Source: Chitinophaga niabensis (GTDB taxonomy: Bacteria > Bacteroidota > Bacteroidia > Chitinophagales > Chitinophagaceae). Taken from it: a stretch of 64,000 nt of DNA. How positions within the stretch are numbered: position 1 is the first letter of the stretch; each line of letters starts with the position of its first letter. Shown here in pieces: positions 37,182 through 46,910 of the stretch. The stretch is from positions 62,001 through 126,000 of the forward strand of contig NZ_FSRA01000001.1 in assembly GCF_900129465.1 (NCBI RefSeq). The letters are read 5' to 3'. The position numbers were made by a program, and so were the translations under genes. Below the pieces are notes generated by a model. It saw only the letters and a program-made list of their open reading frames with translations. It had not been told where the DNA came from and did not search any database.

Positions 37182-38210
37182 ATGTCATCATCCACGAACC
37201 GCAGACATTTTTTACGGCAGCTGGGACTTTTTACCGCTGGCGCAACTTTAGGACCCGCTTTTCTGACAGCTTGTAACAGCGCAGGCACCAACTCCGGCGC
37301 AGATTCTGCAAAAGCAGACAGCGCAGCCGGCGCCGGTACTGCAAAAGACCTGTTCTTCAAGATCTCTCTCGCAGAATGGTCTTACCACAACGCCATCTTC
37401 AGCGGCAAAATGACCAACCTGGACTTTGCCGCAAAAGCAAAGAACGATTTCGGAATTACCGGTGTTGAATACGTGAACCAGTTCTTTAAAGACAAAGCAA
37501 AAGATAAAACCTACCTGGCTGATCTCAAACAACGCGCAGATGATAATGGCGTACGCAGCGTACTCATTATGTGCGATGGAGAAGGTGAGCTGGGAGACAG
37601 TGATGAAAAGCTCCGCAAACAGGCAGTAGAGAATCACTACAAATGGGTGGAAGCAGCACAGTTCCTGGGTTGCCATTCCATTCGTGTGAATGCTGCCGGT
37701 ACCGGTAAAGCAGAAGAAGTAGCTAAACATGCAGCAGATGGCCTTGGCAAACTCGCTGCTTTTGCCAAAGACTTTAACATCGGCGTGATCGTAGAGAACC
37801 ATGGTGGTTATTCCTCCAATGGTATCTGGCTGAGTGATGTAATGAAAGCCGTGAATAATCCTAACCTTGGTACATTGCCTGACTTCGGGAACTTCTGCAT
37901 CAACCGCAGCAAACCTGTGGATGCCAGTCCTGAAGCATGGGCTAAAACCACCTGCCTCGAAGAATATGATCGTTACAAAGGTGTATTGGAACTGATGCCT
38001 TTCGCAAAAGGGGTAAGTGCCAAAACACACGATTTTGATGCAGAAGGCAATTGCATAGAAACAGATTATAATAAAATGCTGAAGATCGTAAAAGATGCCG
38101 GTTACACCGGATACATCGGGATTGAGTATGAAGGTGCAAAAGATTCTGAAGACGAAGGTATCCGTAAAACACTGGCACTCTTGAAAAAAGCAGGTGCATC
38201 ACTCAGTTAA
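37182..38210 (+). CDS. Sugar phosphate isomerase/epimerase-like TIM-barrel lipoprotein, Tat-exported
   Basis: A 342-residue protein of the xylose-isomerase-like TIM-barrel family. The N-terminus carries a Tat motif ([10 protein letters not shown], Arg7-Arg8) and a lipobox LTAC (Cys31), followed by a Ser/Ala-rich linker. The barrel (about 55-340) shows [12 protein letters not shown] and a final [16 protein letters not shown], with Glu and His positions fitting a metal centre. Tat export suggests folding with bound metal before export to the periplasm or outer membrane. Substrate unknown. A small gene follows 11 nt downstream. Confidence 0.85.
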   Translation: MSSSTNRRHFLRQLGLFTAGATLGPAFLTACNSAGTNSGADSAKADSAAGAGTAKDLFFKISLAEWSYHNAIFSGKMTNLDFAAKAKNDFGITGVEYVNQFFKDKAKDKTYLADLKQRADDNGVRSVLIMCDGEGELGDSDEKLRKQAVENHYKWVEAAQFLGCHSIRVNAAGTGKAEEVAKHAADGLGKLAAFAKDFNIGVIVENHGGYSSNGIWLSDVMKAVNNPNLGTLPDFGNFCINRSKPVDASPEAWAKTTCLEEYDRYKGVLELMPFAKGVSAKTHDFDAEGNCIETDYNKMLKIVKDAGYTGYIGIEYEGAKDSEDEGIRKTLALLKKAGASLS

Positions 38211-38221
38211 ATGTTACCCAT

Positions 38222-38560
38222 ATGGAAACAAAACCGGAAGGAATGACCACACTGAGCCGTGTACTGGAAGTACTCGCAGAACGTGGTTACGATAACGAAT
38301 TCAGGTTCATGGAAGACGGACGGCTGGAATATGTGAACAACGGCCAGTTGTATGACCAGGAAGGCCTGAAGATCATCCGAACCTACCGTTTTGAAGGAGA
38401 TTCCAATCCTTCTGACTCCGCGGTGCTGTACCTCCTGGAAAATCAATATGGCCTCATCGGCTATATTATTAATGCATACGGCATGTACAGTGATTTTGAA
38501 GGAGATGGTTTTGATAACTTCATACGAAAGCTGCCCGTGGAAGAACGGGAGTTTGAATAA
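38222..38560 (+). CDS. Small conserved soluble protein
   Basis: A 112-residue acidic protein with no signal or membrane segment. It opens with a helix (TTLSRVLEVLAERGYDNEF) and continues as beta-strands. It resembles the short Bacteroidota proteins sometimes labelled phosphoribosylpyrophosphate synthetase, but no PRPP motif is present, so that name is not supported. It follows the TIM-barrel gene by 11 nt and is probably co-transcribed; a terminator lies 1 nt after the stop. Confidence 0.6.
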   Translation: METKPEGMTTLSRVLEVLAERGYDNEFRFMEDGRLEYVNNGQLYDQEGLKIIRTYRFEGDSNPSDSAVLYLLENQYGLIGYIINAYGMYSDFEGDGFDNFIRKLPVEEREFE

Positions 38561-38561
38561 A

Positions 38562-38596
38562 AGAAAAAGCCGCCTCATTGCGAGGCGGCTTTTTCT
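38562..38596. terminator. Bidirectional terminator
   Basis: AGAAAAAGCCGCCTC (38562-38576), loop ATTGC, GAGGCGGCTTTTTCT (38582-38596): perfect 15-bp stem with its own A and T tracts. It serves the small gene at 38222 and the convergent FecR gene. Confidence 0.9.
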
Positions 38597-38612
38597 ATAA
38601 AGCAATGTCTTT

Positions 38613-39443
38613 TTAAAACCTGATCACCACTTTCTCCCGTGTGATGCGGTAACTGAAATCCACACTATCTCCCAGCGCCTTCAGCATATCCTGAAGAGAA
38701 TCACTGTGGAACACACCTGAAATGCCCTGTGGTGGGGTGTCCCGGCCCTGCACCACCATTTCCACCCCAAACCAGTCTTCTATCTTTTTGAACACCGTAT
38801 GCACCGGTGTGTTATTGAATACGAGTTTGCCTTCCAGGCAGTCCTGCTGTTCTGCCAGTGGAAAAGTTTCTTTTTCCATCAGGTCTATATCCTTGTTAGC
38901 CAGGATCATTTCCCCTCCCAGCAGGTTTTCCGGTTGATTATCTGTAGTGGAGTGGTAGGATTTTGTTACCAATGCTGCGCCGCTTAACAGGTAAAAGGTA
39001 GCGCCGGACTGCTTTTCCAGGGAGCGCATCCGGAAGGTACCTTCAGCAGAAACGGTTTTCAGTTTATCTGTAGTGAGTACAAATGCTTCATTGCCCATGT
39101 TGTGTACACGGAAGAACGCTTCTCCATCCAGGATCACGTTACGCCCTGATTTCGGATAATCAGCAGGTACATAAAGGCTTGAACGTGAGTTGAGTAATAC
39201 CGTGGTACTATCTGCCAGCGTAATTGTTTTCCTTTCGCCGTAAGGGCATTGATAAACAGTATATTGCCGGCCTGTTTCCAATATGGAAGAACTGGTGTGA
39301 TGACGGCTGGCTGTGTAATACAGCACACCGGACGCTATAAGCATCACCATGATCAACGCCAGGGCAACAGGTTGCCAGTTGCGTCGTTTTTTCATATACA
39401 GTGGAAGCCTCGGCCGCCGGAATTGCTTATTCGCTGCATTCAT
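38613..39443 (-). CDS. FecR-type protein with a reduced cytoplasmic part
   Basis: A 276-residue FecR family protein. A short basic N-terminus (about 20 residues, KKRRNWQP) leads directly into one membrane helix (about 24-45), then the FecR periplasmic domain (about 65-175, TITLADSTTVLLNSRSSL) and a C-terminal DUF4974 domain (about 205-276, KLVFNNTPVHTVFKKIEDW). The usual 70-90 residue N-terminal anti-sigma domain is missing. It lies 67 nt after the ECF sigma gene on the same strand, the standard place for its anti-sigma factor. With so little cytoplasmic sequence it may depend on the second FecR at 40217 or control sigma differently. Confidence 0.85.
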   Translation of the reverse strand: MNAANKQFRRPRLPLYMKKRRNWQPVALALIMVMLIASGVLYYTASRHHTSSSILETGRQYTVYQCPYGERKTITLADSTTVLLNSRSSLYVPADYPKSGRNVILDGEAFFRVHNMGNEAFVLTTDKLKTVSAEGTFRMRSLEKQSGATFYLLSGAALVTKSYHSTTDNQPENLLGGEMILANKDIDLMEKETFPLAEQQDCLEGKLVFNNTPVHTVFKKIEDWFGVEMVVQGRDTPPQGISGVFHSDSLQDMLKALGDSVDFSYRITREKVVIRF

Positions 39444-39510
39444 TAATGTGGAGTAAAGGATTTTGGTGTAACTGTCCGTCCAGCTTACAATATAGTAAAA
39501 ATCGGGAAAT

Positions 39511-40086
39511 CTATATCTTTACTCTCCTGGATACCTCCATTTCCAGCGTGAAACTGATAGCCTTGGTAAGTTTGCGTAAGGCGATCGCTAATTGGTTCTC
39601 TACAGTTTTGGCGGACAGATCTAAGATGCTGGCTACTTCTTTATAACGCAATCCATATTGTTTCACTAAGATGAATACCTCTCTGCATTTAGGTGGTAAG
39701 GCTGATATAGCCTCTTCCATTCTCCCCATCATTTCATTGGTGATCAGCAACTGCTCCGGGTCCGGTGTAAGATGTACCTCATAGTCCTCTTCTTCAGAGA
39801 GTTGCACATTCCGGTTGGAAGATTGTTTGCGCATATGATCTACCACGCGATGACGGGCAGCTACAAAAAGATATACCGCCGGATTACGTACATGCGTCAA
39901 TTCCCGGCGTTTCTGCCAGCATTGAACAAATACATCATGCGTAATCTCTTCGGCTATTTCCCGCTCTTTGGTTAAAGAGCAGGTGAACCGGAATAACGTC
40001 ACAAAAAAATGATCATAAAACTGCCGGAAAGCAAGTTGGTCATTTTCTACCGTCATTTTCCTGAATAAGGTTGCAGTGTCAATCAT
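39511..40086 (-). CDS. ECF RNA polymerase sigma factor
   Basis: A 191-residue ECF sigma-70 factor. Region 2 (about 20-90) has FRFTCSLTKEREIAEEITHDVFVQCW, and region 4 (about 130-185) has ALPPKCREVFILVKQ and the helix-turn-helix YKEVASILDLSAKTVENQL. It is the transcription arm of a FecR/SusC signalling unit: a FecR gene lies directly downstream and another FecR plus STN-SusC/SusD lies divergently. The likely regulon is the SusC/SusD genes at 41430-46727. Confidence 0.92.
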   Translation of the reverse strand: MIDTATLFRKMTVENDQLAFRQFYDHFFVTLFRFTCSLTKEREIAEEITHDVFVQCWQKRRELTHVRNPAVYLFVAARHRVVDHMRKQSSNRNVQLSEEEDYEVHLTPDPEQLLITNEMMGRMEEAISALPPKCREVFILVKQYGLRYKEVASILDLSAKTVENQLAIALRKLTKAISFTLEMEVSRRVKI

Positions 40087-40216
40087 ACCGGCTGCAATTT
40101 ATCATACATACATTACGCTAAAGTTAACAAATTCTAAACAGCAAAAAAATAATCTGAAAGCTTTGGGGGATTTTTGACCAGGCCCCCGTCCTTCTGGTGT
40201 AAAAGGAACAATACTG

Positions 40217-41257
40217 ATGAACGAGATGCACGAAAAAATTTACACACTAATGTCCAGGAAGGTAGCCGGAGAGGCTACTGCAGCCGAACTAAAGGAGCTG
40301 GACGATCTGTTGTCTGCCAACCCGGAACTGCAATATGCTTTTAATATCGTAGAAGAACTTTCCTTTCCTTCCAAATTTGAAGAAAAACCAGATGCAGATG
40401 AGCTGGAGCGCAAACAAAAGGGCCTGAATAGGCTGGGATCCATGATGGACGAGGGGGAAGCCCCACCCGTTAGGAAAATAGGGGGGGACTGGTACAAATG
40501 GTTGGCTGCGGCGAGCATAGTGCTGTTTGCAGGCCTGTCTGTTTTATTATATATAAACAAAAAGCCCCGGAGCCAGGATAGCCTGGTGGAAACCGCCCAT
40601 GGCAAAACAAAGAAGGAAATACAACTGCCGGATGGCACAACCGTGATCCTGAATGCAGGCAGCCGCCTGCAATACGACGGGGAGGCATTACGGAAAGGTA
40701 ATAGGGTTGTAACCCTGTACGGAGAAGGGTTCTTTAAAGTAAAGGCCGATGAAAATCATCCCTTTATGATCAAAACAGGTAAAGTGGAGGTGCGGGTGCT
40801 GGGAACTGTTTTCAACCTGAAAGCCTATCCGGAAGATAACCGGGTGGAAACATACCTGATCAGCGGGAAAGTGGAAGTAGCCTACAATAAGAACCGCACG
40901 CAATTGAAACCCAGGGAACGTTTTGTGATCAACCTGTCTGCAACAGAAAAACAACCTGCCGCCGCCACCCAGCTCCTGAAGCCAAAAGAGCAGGAAGCAC
41001 CGGAAGATGCTGTTGTAGAACCAGCCTGGATGCAAAGCCGCCTGGAGTTTGAGAATGTAACTTTTGAACAGCTCACCAACGAACTGGAAAGATGGTACAA
41101 CGTACGGATAGATATTAAAAATGATAAGCTGAAAGGAGAAGTATTCTCCGGTGCATTTAATGATAAGCCATTACCGGAAGTATTAGAGGCATTACAATAC
41201 ACGCTGCAGTTCAAATATAAGATCAGCAAGGATTCAGGCTCGGTAGAGCTCTGGTAA
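40217..41257 (+). CDS. FecR family anti-sigma factor with full cytoplasmic domain
   Basis: A 346-residue FecR protein. Residues 1-80 form a cytoplasmic anti-sigma domain (YTLMSRKVAGEATAAELKEL). One membrane helix follows (about 94-113, LAAASIVLFAGLSVLLYI). The FecR domain (about 130-230) shows KKEIQLPDGTTVILNAGSRL, and the C-terminal DUF4974 domain (about 275-346) shows RLEFENVTFEQLTNELERWY. It reads the state of the STN domain of the SusC protein encoded next and passes it to the sigma factor. The gene is divergent from the sigma gene with 130 nt between them. Confidence 0.9.
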   Translation: MNEMHEKIYTLMSRKVAGEATAAELKELDDLLSANPELQYAFNIVEELSFPSKFEEKPDADELERKQKGLNRLGSMMDEGEAPPVRKIGGDWYKWLAAASIVLFAGLSVLLYINKKPRSQDSLVETAHGKTKKEIQLPDGTTVILNAGSRLQYDGEALRKGNRVVTLYGEGFFKVKADENHPFMIKTGKVEVRVLGTVFNLKAYPEDNRVETYLISGKVEVAYNKNRTQLKPRERFVINLSATEKQPAAATQLLKPKEQEAPEDAVVEPAWMQSRLEFENVTFEQLTNELERWYNVRIDIKNDKLKGEVFSGAFNDKPLPEVLEALQYTLQFKYKISKDSGSVELW

Positions 41258-41429
41258 CATTATTCAACTGGTTAAAATAACGCCTATGTAAACAATTAAA
41301 CGCCATTACGGATAGCCATAAAAAAAGGGAAGTGCGCTAACACCCCCCTAATGTTGATGGTCAAAAAAACTTCGCCGCCTGTCTCGCAAACATGGGATGG
41401 CTCATTTATTCAACCGACAATTCAAAAAT

Positions 41430-44400
41430 ATGAAAAAAAATCATTCGTGCATTTTACGACCCATACCTGATGAGTTAATAAAAAAAATACTACTGCGTAT
41501 GAAAATGATTTCCTTCCTGCTGCTGGCTGCTATTATGCAGGTGAGCGCAAATGGATATTCGCAGGAAAGATTAAGTCTGGACTACAGCAACATCAACATT
41601 AAAAAGTTGCTGAACCTGGTGAGTAAAAAGAGTGATTACACCTTTCTGTACAGGAACGTCACCATACCGGATAAGAACATCACTATCCGTGTAAAGGATG
41701 CGCATGTACTGAAAGTGCTGGAAGAAACACTGGCCGGCACTTCCCTTTCTTATAAAGTACTGTCGGGCAAACTGGTGGTGATCATGCCTGCCGGTGAAAC
41801 AGTGGAAGAACGCCCTGTGAAAGGCCGCGTTACAGATAACGATGGCCAGGTACTTCCTGGCGTTACTGTGATGGTAAAAGGTTCTCAGAGAGGAACACAA
41901 ACAAATGCGAATGGCGAATACACCCTGGAAGTACCAGAGAATGCGGTACTGGTTTTCTCCTATATAGGGCATGAAACACAGGAAGTAATGCTGAAAGCCG
42001 GCCAGCAGGAATACAACACTACCCTGAAAGCCGGCGCCAGCGGCCTTACAGAAGTAGTGGTGGTTGGATATGGCGCACAAAAAAGGATCAACCTCAGCGG
42101 TGCGGTAGACATGGTTTCCGGCAAAGCTTTGGAGAGCCGCCCTATCACCAATATGGGTGCTGGTTTGCAGGGGCTGATACCCAACCTGAATATCGGGTTC
42201 ACCAGCGGCCGCATCTCCTCACAACCTTCTTTCAATATCCGTGGTTATACTTCCTTAACGGGAGGAGGCCCTTTCATCCTGGTGGATAATATCCCTTCTA
42301 CCGCAGAAGAACTTTCCCGCCTCAATCCCAGTGATGTAGAAAGCGTTACAGTGCTGAAAGATGCTGCCTCTGCTGCTATCTATGGCGCCAGGGCTGCATT
42401 CGGCGTAATATTGATCACTACAAAATCCGGTGCTTCCAAAAAGTTGTCCGTTGCTGTAAATACGAACTATGCTATACGCACATTGGGTAAAGTACCGGAA
42501 GTGGAACTGGACCCATACATTGTAATGGATTACAAACACAAGGCCGGTACACCTTTGTATAATTTATATCCTGACGCGGTAAGAGAGTATGCAAAGAAAC
42601 GGTCCGCAGATCCTTCACTCCCTGCTGTGATCGTTGATCCCAATAACCCTAATGCATACGCTTATTACGGTAGCACTAACTGGCTGGATGAAACCTATTA
42701 CAAAACCGCACCGGCTTCCAATACCAGCTTTTCTATTTCCAAAAAAGACGATAAGCTCGCTTTCTATTTATCCGGTGAATATTATCGTTATGACGGGCAG
42801 CTGAAGTATGGTAACGATATCTATAACCGTTACAGCCTCCGTGCAAAAGCAACCTATGACCTGACAGACAGGTTAAAAGTGGGCGCTAATACAGTATTTT
42901 CCAGTAGTGATTACAATGCACCGGTATTTATTGATGGTGACTTCTTTCATAACGTGAACCGTACACCTTCTCTCTCTGTTATCCGCAACCCTGACGGATC
43001 ATGGACGCAGGATGGTGCCAGCTTGTTTGGCCGCCTGCAGGATGGCGGACGTTCAAAGAATTACCTGAATGAATTTACAGCTACCCTGAATGGAGAATAC
43101 GCCATCATAAAAGATACCTGGAGCCTTAAAGGAGATGCTACTTTCCGCCGTTCCAATAATACAGTGAATGCATACGATATTTCCATCCCATACAACAACG
43201 GTCCTAACCAGCCTTTGAAATATACCGGCGCAAATCCTTCCTATGCACGTAACGGGGCTGATGCTATACGTTACAACGTTTTCAACGTGTATACGGATTT
43301 TCACAAGACCTTCGCTAAAAAACATTTTGTACAGGCGCTGGCAGGGTTTAACCAGGAGTACCGTTATCTCAACAGTTTCTCTACCACCCGCCAGGGGCTG
43401 ATCAGCACTTCTTTACCTAATCCGCAGCTGGCTACCGGAACTATCACACAGTCTGCCAGTATTAACGACTGGGCTGTGCGTGGTTTGTTCTATCGCCTGA
43501 ATTATATCTACAATGATAAGTATATCGTTGAGCTGAATGGCCGTTACGATGGTACTTCCCGTTTCCCTAAAGAAGACCGCTGGGGCTTCTTCCCATCCGC
43601 TTCTGCTGCATGGGTGCTGAGTAATGAGGAATTCTTTAAACCCATTGCGCAGGCTGCAAAAATGGACCTCCTGAAATTCCGTGCTTCTTATGGCACATTA
43701 GGTAATCAGGTTGTTACGGATGGTGTCAGGGAGATCTACTATCCCTATATTCCAACCATGGGTTCCGGCCAGATCGGTCAGATCCTGGACGGCGCCAGGC
43801 CACAGGCAGTAGGCCAACCCGGTGCAGTTTCTGCATCCTTAACATGGGAAGAAGTACAGACCATGAACTATGGTCTGAACCTCGTATTCTTCAATAACCG
43901 TTTAAGCGCGGATGCTGATATGTATACCAGGCGCACAAAGGGTATGCTGGTAAAAGGCAAAACGCTTCCCAATGTTTTCGGTACAACAGAACCCAGGCAA
44001 AATGCAGCTGATCTTGAAACAAAAGGTTGGGAACTCAGCCTCCGTTGGAGCGATAAGTTCAACGTTGCACATTCACCTTTGAATTATTCCCTGCGGTTTA
44101 TCCTGGCAGACAGCCGCGCTTATATCACCAGGTTTGATAACCCCGCCCGTTTGCTGAGCGATTATTATGTAGGTCAGGAGATTGGGGAAGTATGGGGATT
44201 AACGAATGAAGGTTTCTTCCAGAATGAAGACGAACTGAAGAACCATGCAGATCAGTCAGCTGTAGGTTCTGATGACCAGGGATATAAATTTTATGTTGGA
44301 GATCTGAAGTTCAAAGATCTGAACGGTGATAAGAAAGTGAATTACGGAAAGAATACCGTAGATGATCCGGGAGACCGCAGGGTGATTGGTAATAACCGTC

Positions 44401-44888
44401 CCCGCTTGCCTTACAGCATTGATCTGAGCGGTGACTGGAAAGGCTTTGACCTTCGTGTGTTCTTCCAGGGTATCGGCAAACGCAAATGGTATCCTAACCC
44501 CGGCAATCACTATTTCTGGGGTGTATTTGCACAACCATGGACGAATGTGCAGAAGTTCAACCTGGATAGCTGGAGCCCTGAAAATCCGAATGCTTACTTC
44601 CCCCGTGTAAAATCTTACATCGCAGAAGATGCTTCAGAATTAGGTGCGCCACAAACTGCTTACCTGCAGAATGCCGCCTACCTGCGCCTGAAGAATATCA
44701 CTGTTGGTTACACATTACCTGCATCACTCACCAGGAGAGCGCATATTGAACGGGTACGTTTCTATTTCAGCGCAGAGAACGTTTTCACAAAGACCAAACT
44801 GAAGGGGAATCTTGATCCGGAAGGATTGGATGGCAGTGTATACCCATTCCAGAAAACTTACTCCGGCGGTCTGAATCTGAATTTTTAA
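41430..44888 (+). CDS. SusC/RagA TonB-linked transporter with STN signalling domain (locus 3)
   Basis: A SusC-type transporter of 1152 residues from the ATG at 41430; the ATG at 41397 would add 11. A long N-terminus precedes the signal helix (MISFLLLAAIMQVSA). The STN domain (about 45-105, YSNINIKKLLNLVSKKSDYTF) contacts a FecR protein and marks this as a signalling transporter. The regulatory beta-sandwich (about 115-200), the plug with SAAIYGARAAFGVILITTKSG and the barrel follow. Together with the FecR gene upstream, the ECF sigma and the SusD downstream it makes a self-regulated import unit. The ligand is unknown. Confidence 0.93.
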   Translation: MKKNHSCILRPIPDELIKKILLRMKMISFLLLAAIMQVSANGYSQERLSLDYSNINIKKLLNLVSKKSDYTFLYRNVTIPDKNITIRVKDAHVLKVLEETLAGTSLSYKVLSGKLVVIMPAGETVEERPVKGRVTDNDGQVLPGVTVMVKGSQRGTQTNANGEYTLEVPENAVLVFSYIGHETQEVMLKAGQQEYNTTLKAGASGLTEVVVVGYGAQKRINLSGAVDMVSGKALESRPITNMGAGLQGLIPNLNIGFTSGRISSQPSFNIRGYTSLTGGGPFILVDNIPSTAEELSRLNPSDVESVTVLKDAASAAIYGARAAFGVILITTKSGASKKLSVAVNTNYAIRTLGKVPEVELDPYIVMDYKHKAGTPLYNLYPDAVREYAKKRSADPSLPAVIVDPNNPNAYAYYGSTNWLDETYYKTAPASNTSFSISKKDDKLAFYLSGEYYRYDGQLKYGNDIYNRYSLRAKATYDLTDRLKVGANTVFSSSDYNAPVFIDGDFFHNVNRTPSLSVIRNPDGSWTQDGASLFGRLQDGGRSKNYLNEFTATLNGEYAIIKDTWSLKGDATFRRSNNTVNAYDISIPYNNGPNQPLKYTGANPSYARNGADAIRYNVFNVYTDFHKTFAKKHFVQALAGFNQEYRYLNSFSTTRQGLISTSLPNPQLATGTITQSASINDWAVRGLFYRLNYIYNDKYIVELNGRYDGTSRFPKEDRWGFFPSASAAWVLSNEEFFKPIAQAAKMDLLKFRASYGTLGNQVVTDGVREIYYPYIPTMGSGQIGQILDGARPQAVGQPGAVSASLTWEEVQTMNYGLNLVFFNNRLSADADMYTRRTKGMLVKGKTLPNVFGTTEPRQNAADLETKGWELSLRWSDKFNVAHSPLNYSLRFILADSRAYITRFDNPARLLSDYYVGQEIGEVWGLTNEGFFQNEDELKNHADQSAVGSDDQGYKFYVGDLKFKDLNGDKKVNYGKNTVDDPGDRRVIGNNRPRLPYSIDLSGDWKGFDLRVFFQGIGKRKWYPNPGNHYFWGVFAQPWTNVQKFNLDSWSPENPNAYFPRVKSYIAEDASELGAPQTAYLQNAAYLRLKNITVGYTLPASLTRRAHIERVRFYFSAENVFTKTKLKGNLDPEGLDGSVYPFQKTYSGGLNLNF

Positions 44889-44909
44889 TCGGGAAAGAAA
44901 AACATTATT

Positions 44910-46727
44910 ATGAAAAAGATCAAACTCTGTATATACTTCGGCATGCTCGCAGCAGCAACAGTATCCTGTAAAAAGGATTTCCTGGACAGGTTCCCGCAAA
45001 CGGATGTTACCAAAGAAGTGTTCTTTAATAATCCGCAGGACCTGGAAACATACAGCAACGGTTTTTATGGACAGGTATCGGCTGGCTGGGATGATATTAA
45101 CTCTGATAACATCAGCAGCTACAGCGGCAGCGGTGAGGTGGATGTACTGGTACGTGGTACGATCGATCAAACGAATGTATCCGGATGGGGTGGCTGGGAT
45201 AAGAGTACCTGGGGCACTCTCCGGAAGATAAACTTCATGCTGGACAATGTGGGCAAAACTCAGGGAGACCCCGCAGCCATCAAACATTACATCGGCATCG
45301 CCCGTTTTTTCCGTGCCTGGTTCTATATGGATAGGATGGCCCGTTATTCTGATGTGCCCTGGTATAATACTGCACTGGCCACTACAGATGAAACCATGTA
45401 TAAAGCAAGGGATCCCCGCGCATTGATCGCAGATTCCATCCTGAACGATCTTAGCTATGCTGTAGAGAACATTAAACCGGACGAAGGCAACCGCACCAGG
45501 GTAAGCAAATGGACCGCACTTGCGCTGATGGCACGTTTTGGACTATCAGAAGGTACCTGGCGTAAATACCATCCTGAACTGAACCTCACCAACGATCATA
45601 AACGTTTCCTTGAAAAGGCGGTATGGGCAGCAGATCAGCTGATGACCAGCGGACGTTTTGTGGTGCATAATACAGGAAAGGGAGCAGAGGATTATCGCGC
45701 ACTTTTTTGCAGCCTCACGCTCAGCGGTAATAAAGAAATGATCCAGTGGGTAGATTATCAGCAGTCGCTCGGAGTAGGGAACAATACCCACGTAACGTTA
45801 GGATGGACATGGTCGCTGAGCCACAGCCTTGCATTGACCTACCTCATGAAAGATGGTACGCCTTTCACCGCACAACCCGGATACAATACAAAGAACTTCG
45901 TAGATATCTTTACCAACCGTGATCCACGCATGGCTGAAACCATTGCGCCTCCCGGTTTTTCTCCTAACCTGGATGGTAAACCTTATATCGCCAAACCCAA
46001 CCTGGGTGGCTACGACCAGGTGAAGTTCTATCCCCGTAATCCTTCACAAAGGCAGGGATGGGTACTGAACTACTCCGGGCTTCCGGCCTTCCGTTTTGGA
46101 GAAACATTACTGATCTATGCAGAAGCAAAAGCAGAGCTGGAAACCATTACACAGGCTGACCTGGATAAAACCATCAACCTGCTCCGCACCCGTGTGCAGA
46201 TGCCTGCTATGAGTATGGCAGCAGCCAATGCGCAACCGGATAATGCCCTGGCGCTTCAGTTCCCTGATGTAACCGGTGCCAACAAAGGCCTGATCCTGGA
46301 GATCCGCAGGGAACGCAGAGTGGAAATGGCCTGCGAAGGACAACGGTTCGCAGACCTGATGCGTTGGAAAGCAGGTAAACGTTTGGAAGATCAGCAAGGT
46401 GGTATGTACGTACCCGCACTGGGTGCATTGGATATCACAGGCGATGCAGCACCTGATATCGCTATCCTCGCATCCCCTAACGATGAATCACCTATTGCCG
46501 GTTTACCTGAAAGTGTAAAAGCATCCCTTTCCAAATTCTACCTGAAAGATGCCAGCGGAAAGGATAACAACTTCTACCTGAAGAACGGCACATCCGGCAA
46601 CATCCTGTTCATCCGCGACAGAGACCAGCCACGCAGTTTTGTGGAACCTAAATATTACTACCGCCCCATCCCGCAGGATCAGATCATTCTGAATAAGAAC
46701 CTGAAGCAGATCTTCGGTTGGGAATAG
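44910..46727 (+). CDS. RagB/SusD family outer-membrane lipoprotein (locus 3)
   Basis: A 605-residue SusD-like lipoprotein with lipobox TVSC (Cys20) then KKDFLDRFPQ. The TPR-like core has AIKHYIGIARFFRAWFYMDR and FGETLLIYAEAKAELE. The SusD domain has EIRRERRVEMACEGQRFADLMRW and ends in KNLKQIFGWE. The gene starts 21 nt after the SusC stop and ends the operon; a long hairpin follows. Confidence 0.93.
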   Translation: MKKIKLCIYFGMLAAATVSCKKDFLDRFPQTDVTKEVFFNNPQDLETYSNGFYGQVSAGWDDINSDNISSYSGSGEVDVLVRGTIDQTNVSGWGGWDKSTWGTLRKINFMLDNVGKTQGDPAAIKHYIGIARFFRAWFYMDRMARYSDVPWYNTALATTDETMYKARDPRALIADSILNDLSYAVENIKPDEGNRTRVSKWTALALMARFGLSEGTWRKYHPELNLTNDHKRFLEKAVWAADQLMTSGRFVVHNTGKGAEDYRALFCSLTLSGNKEMIQWVDYQQSLGVGNNTHVTLGWTWSLSHSLALTYLMKDGTPFTAQPGYNTKNFVDIFTNRDPRMAETIAPPGFSPNLDGKPYIAKPNLGGYDQVKFYPRNPSQRQGWVLNYSGLPAFRFGETLLIYAEAKAELETITQADLDKTINLLRTRVQMPAMSMAAANAQPDNALALQFPDVTGANKGLILEIRRERRVEMACEGQRFADLMRWKAGKRLEDQQGGMYVPALGALDITGDAAPDIAILASPNDESPIAGLPESVKASLSKFYLKDASGKDNNFYLKNGTSGNILFIRDRDQPRSFVEPKYYYRPIPQDQIILNKNLKQIFGWE

Positions 46728-46782
46728 ATTAAGTTTTTGCGGCGGAAAGTAATTATATTCTAATTTTTCCCTTCATTTTTTC

Positions 46783-46822
46783 AGGGCTAACTAAAAAGTA
46801 ACAATACTTTTTAGTTAGCCCT
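46783..46822 (+). terminator. Long inverted repeat after SusC/SusD locus 3
   Basis: A perfect 18-bp stem, AGGGCTAACTAAAAAGTA (46783-46800), loop ACAA, TACTTTTTAGTTAGCCCT (46805-46822), followed by ATTATTTAT. The U-run is imperfect, but the stem is long and lies 55 nt after the SusD stop, so termination is the likely role. Confidence 0.7.
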
Positions 46823-46872
46823 ATTATTTATAGGGAGGTATGTCAGAAAACTATCATGAGTTAAGGGGCTTT

Positions 46873-46904
46873 TTTGTTAGAACAATCCCATCCCCTTAAC
46901 TTTG
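46873..46904 (+). promoter_or_regulatory. Promoter of the proline dehydrogenase gene
   Basis: -33 TTTG (46873-46876), 20-nt spacer, -7 TAACTTTG (46897-46904): a full consensus match. The predicted transcription start is at about 46911, the first base of the ATG. Confidence 0.75.
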
Positions 46905-46910
46905 CCCGCC

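Noticed and set aside
37248..38030. 260-codon open frame antisense to the Tat-exported TIM-barrel gene
   Set aside because: Composition (Cys- and Phe-rich) and lack of any motif mark it as an antisense shadow of a well-supported gene.
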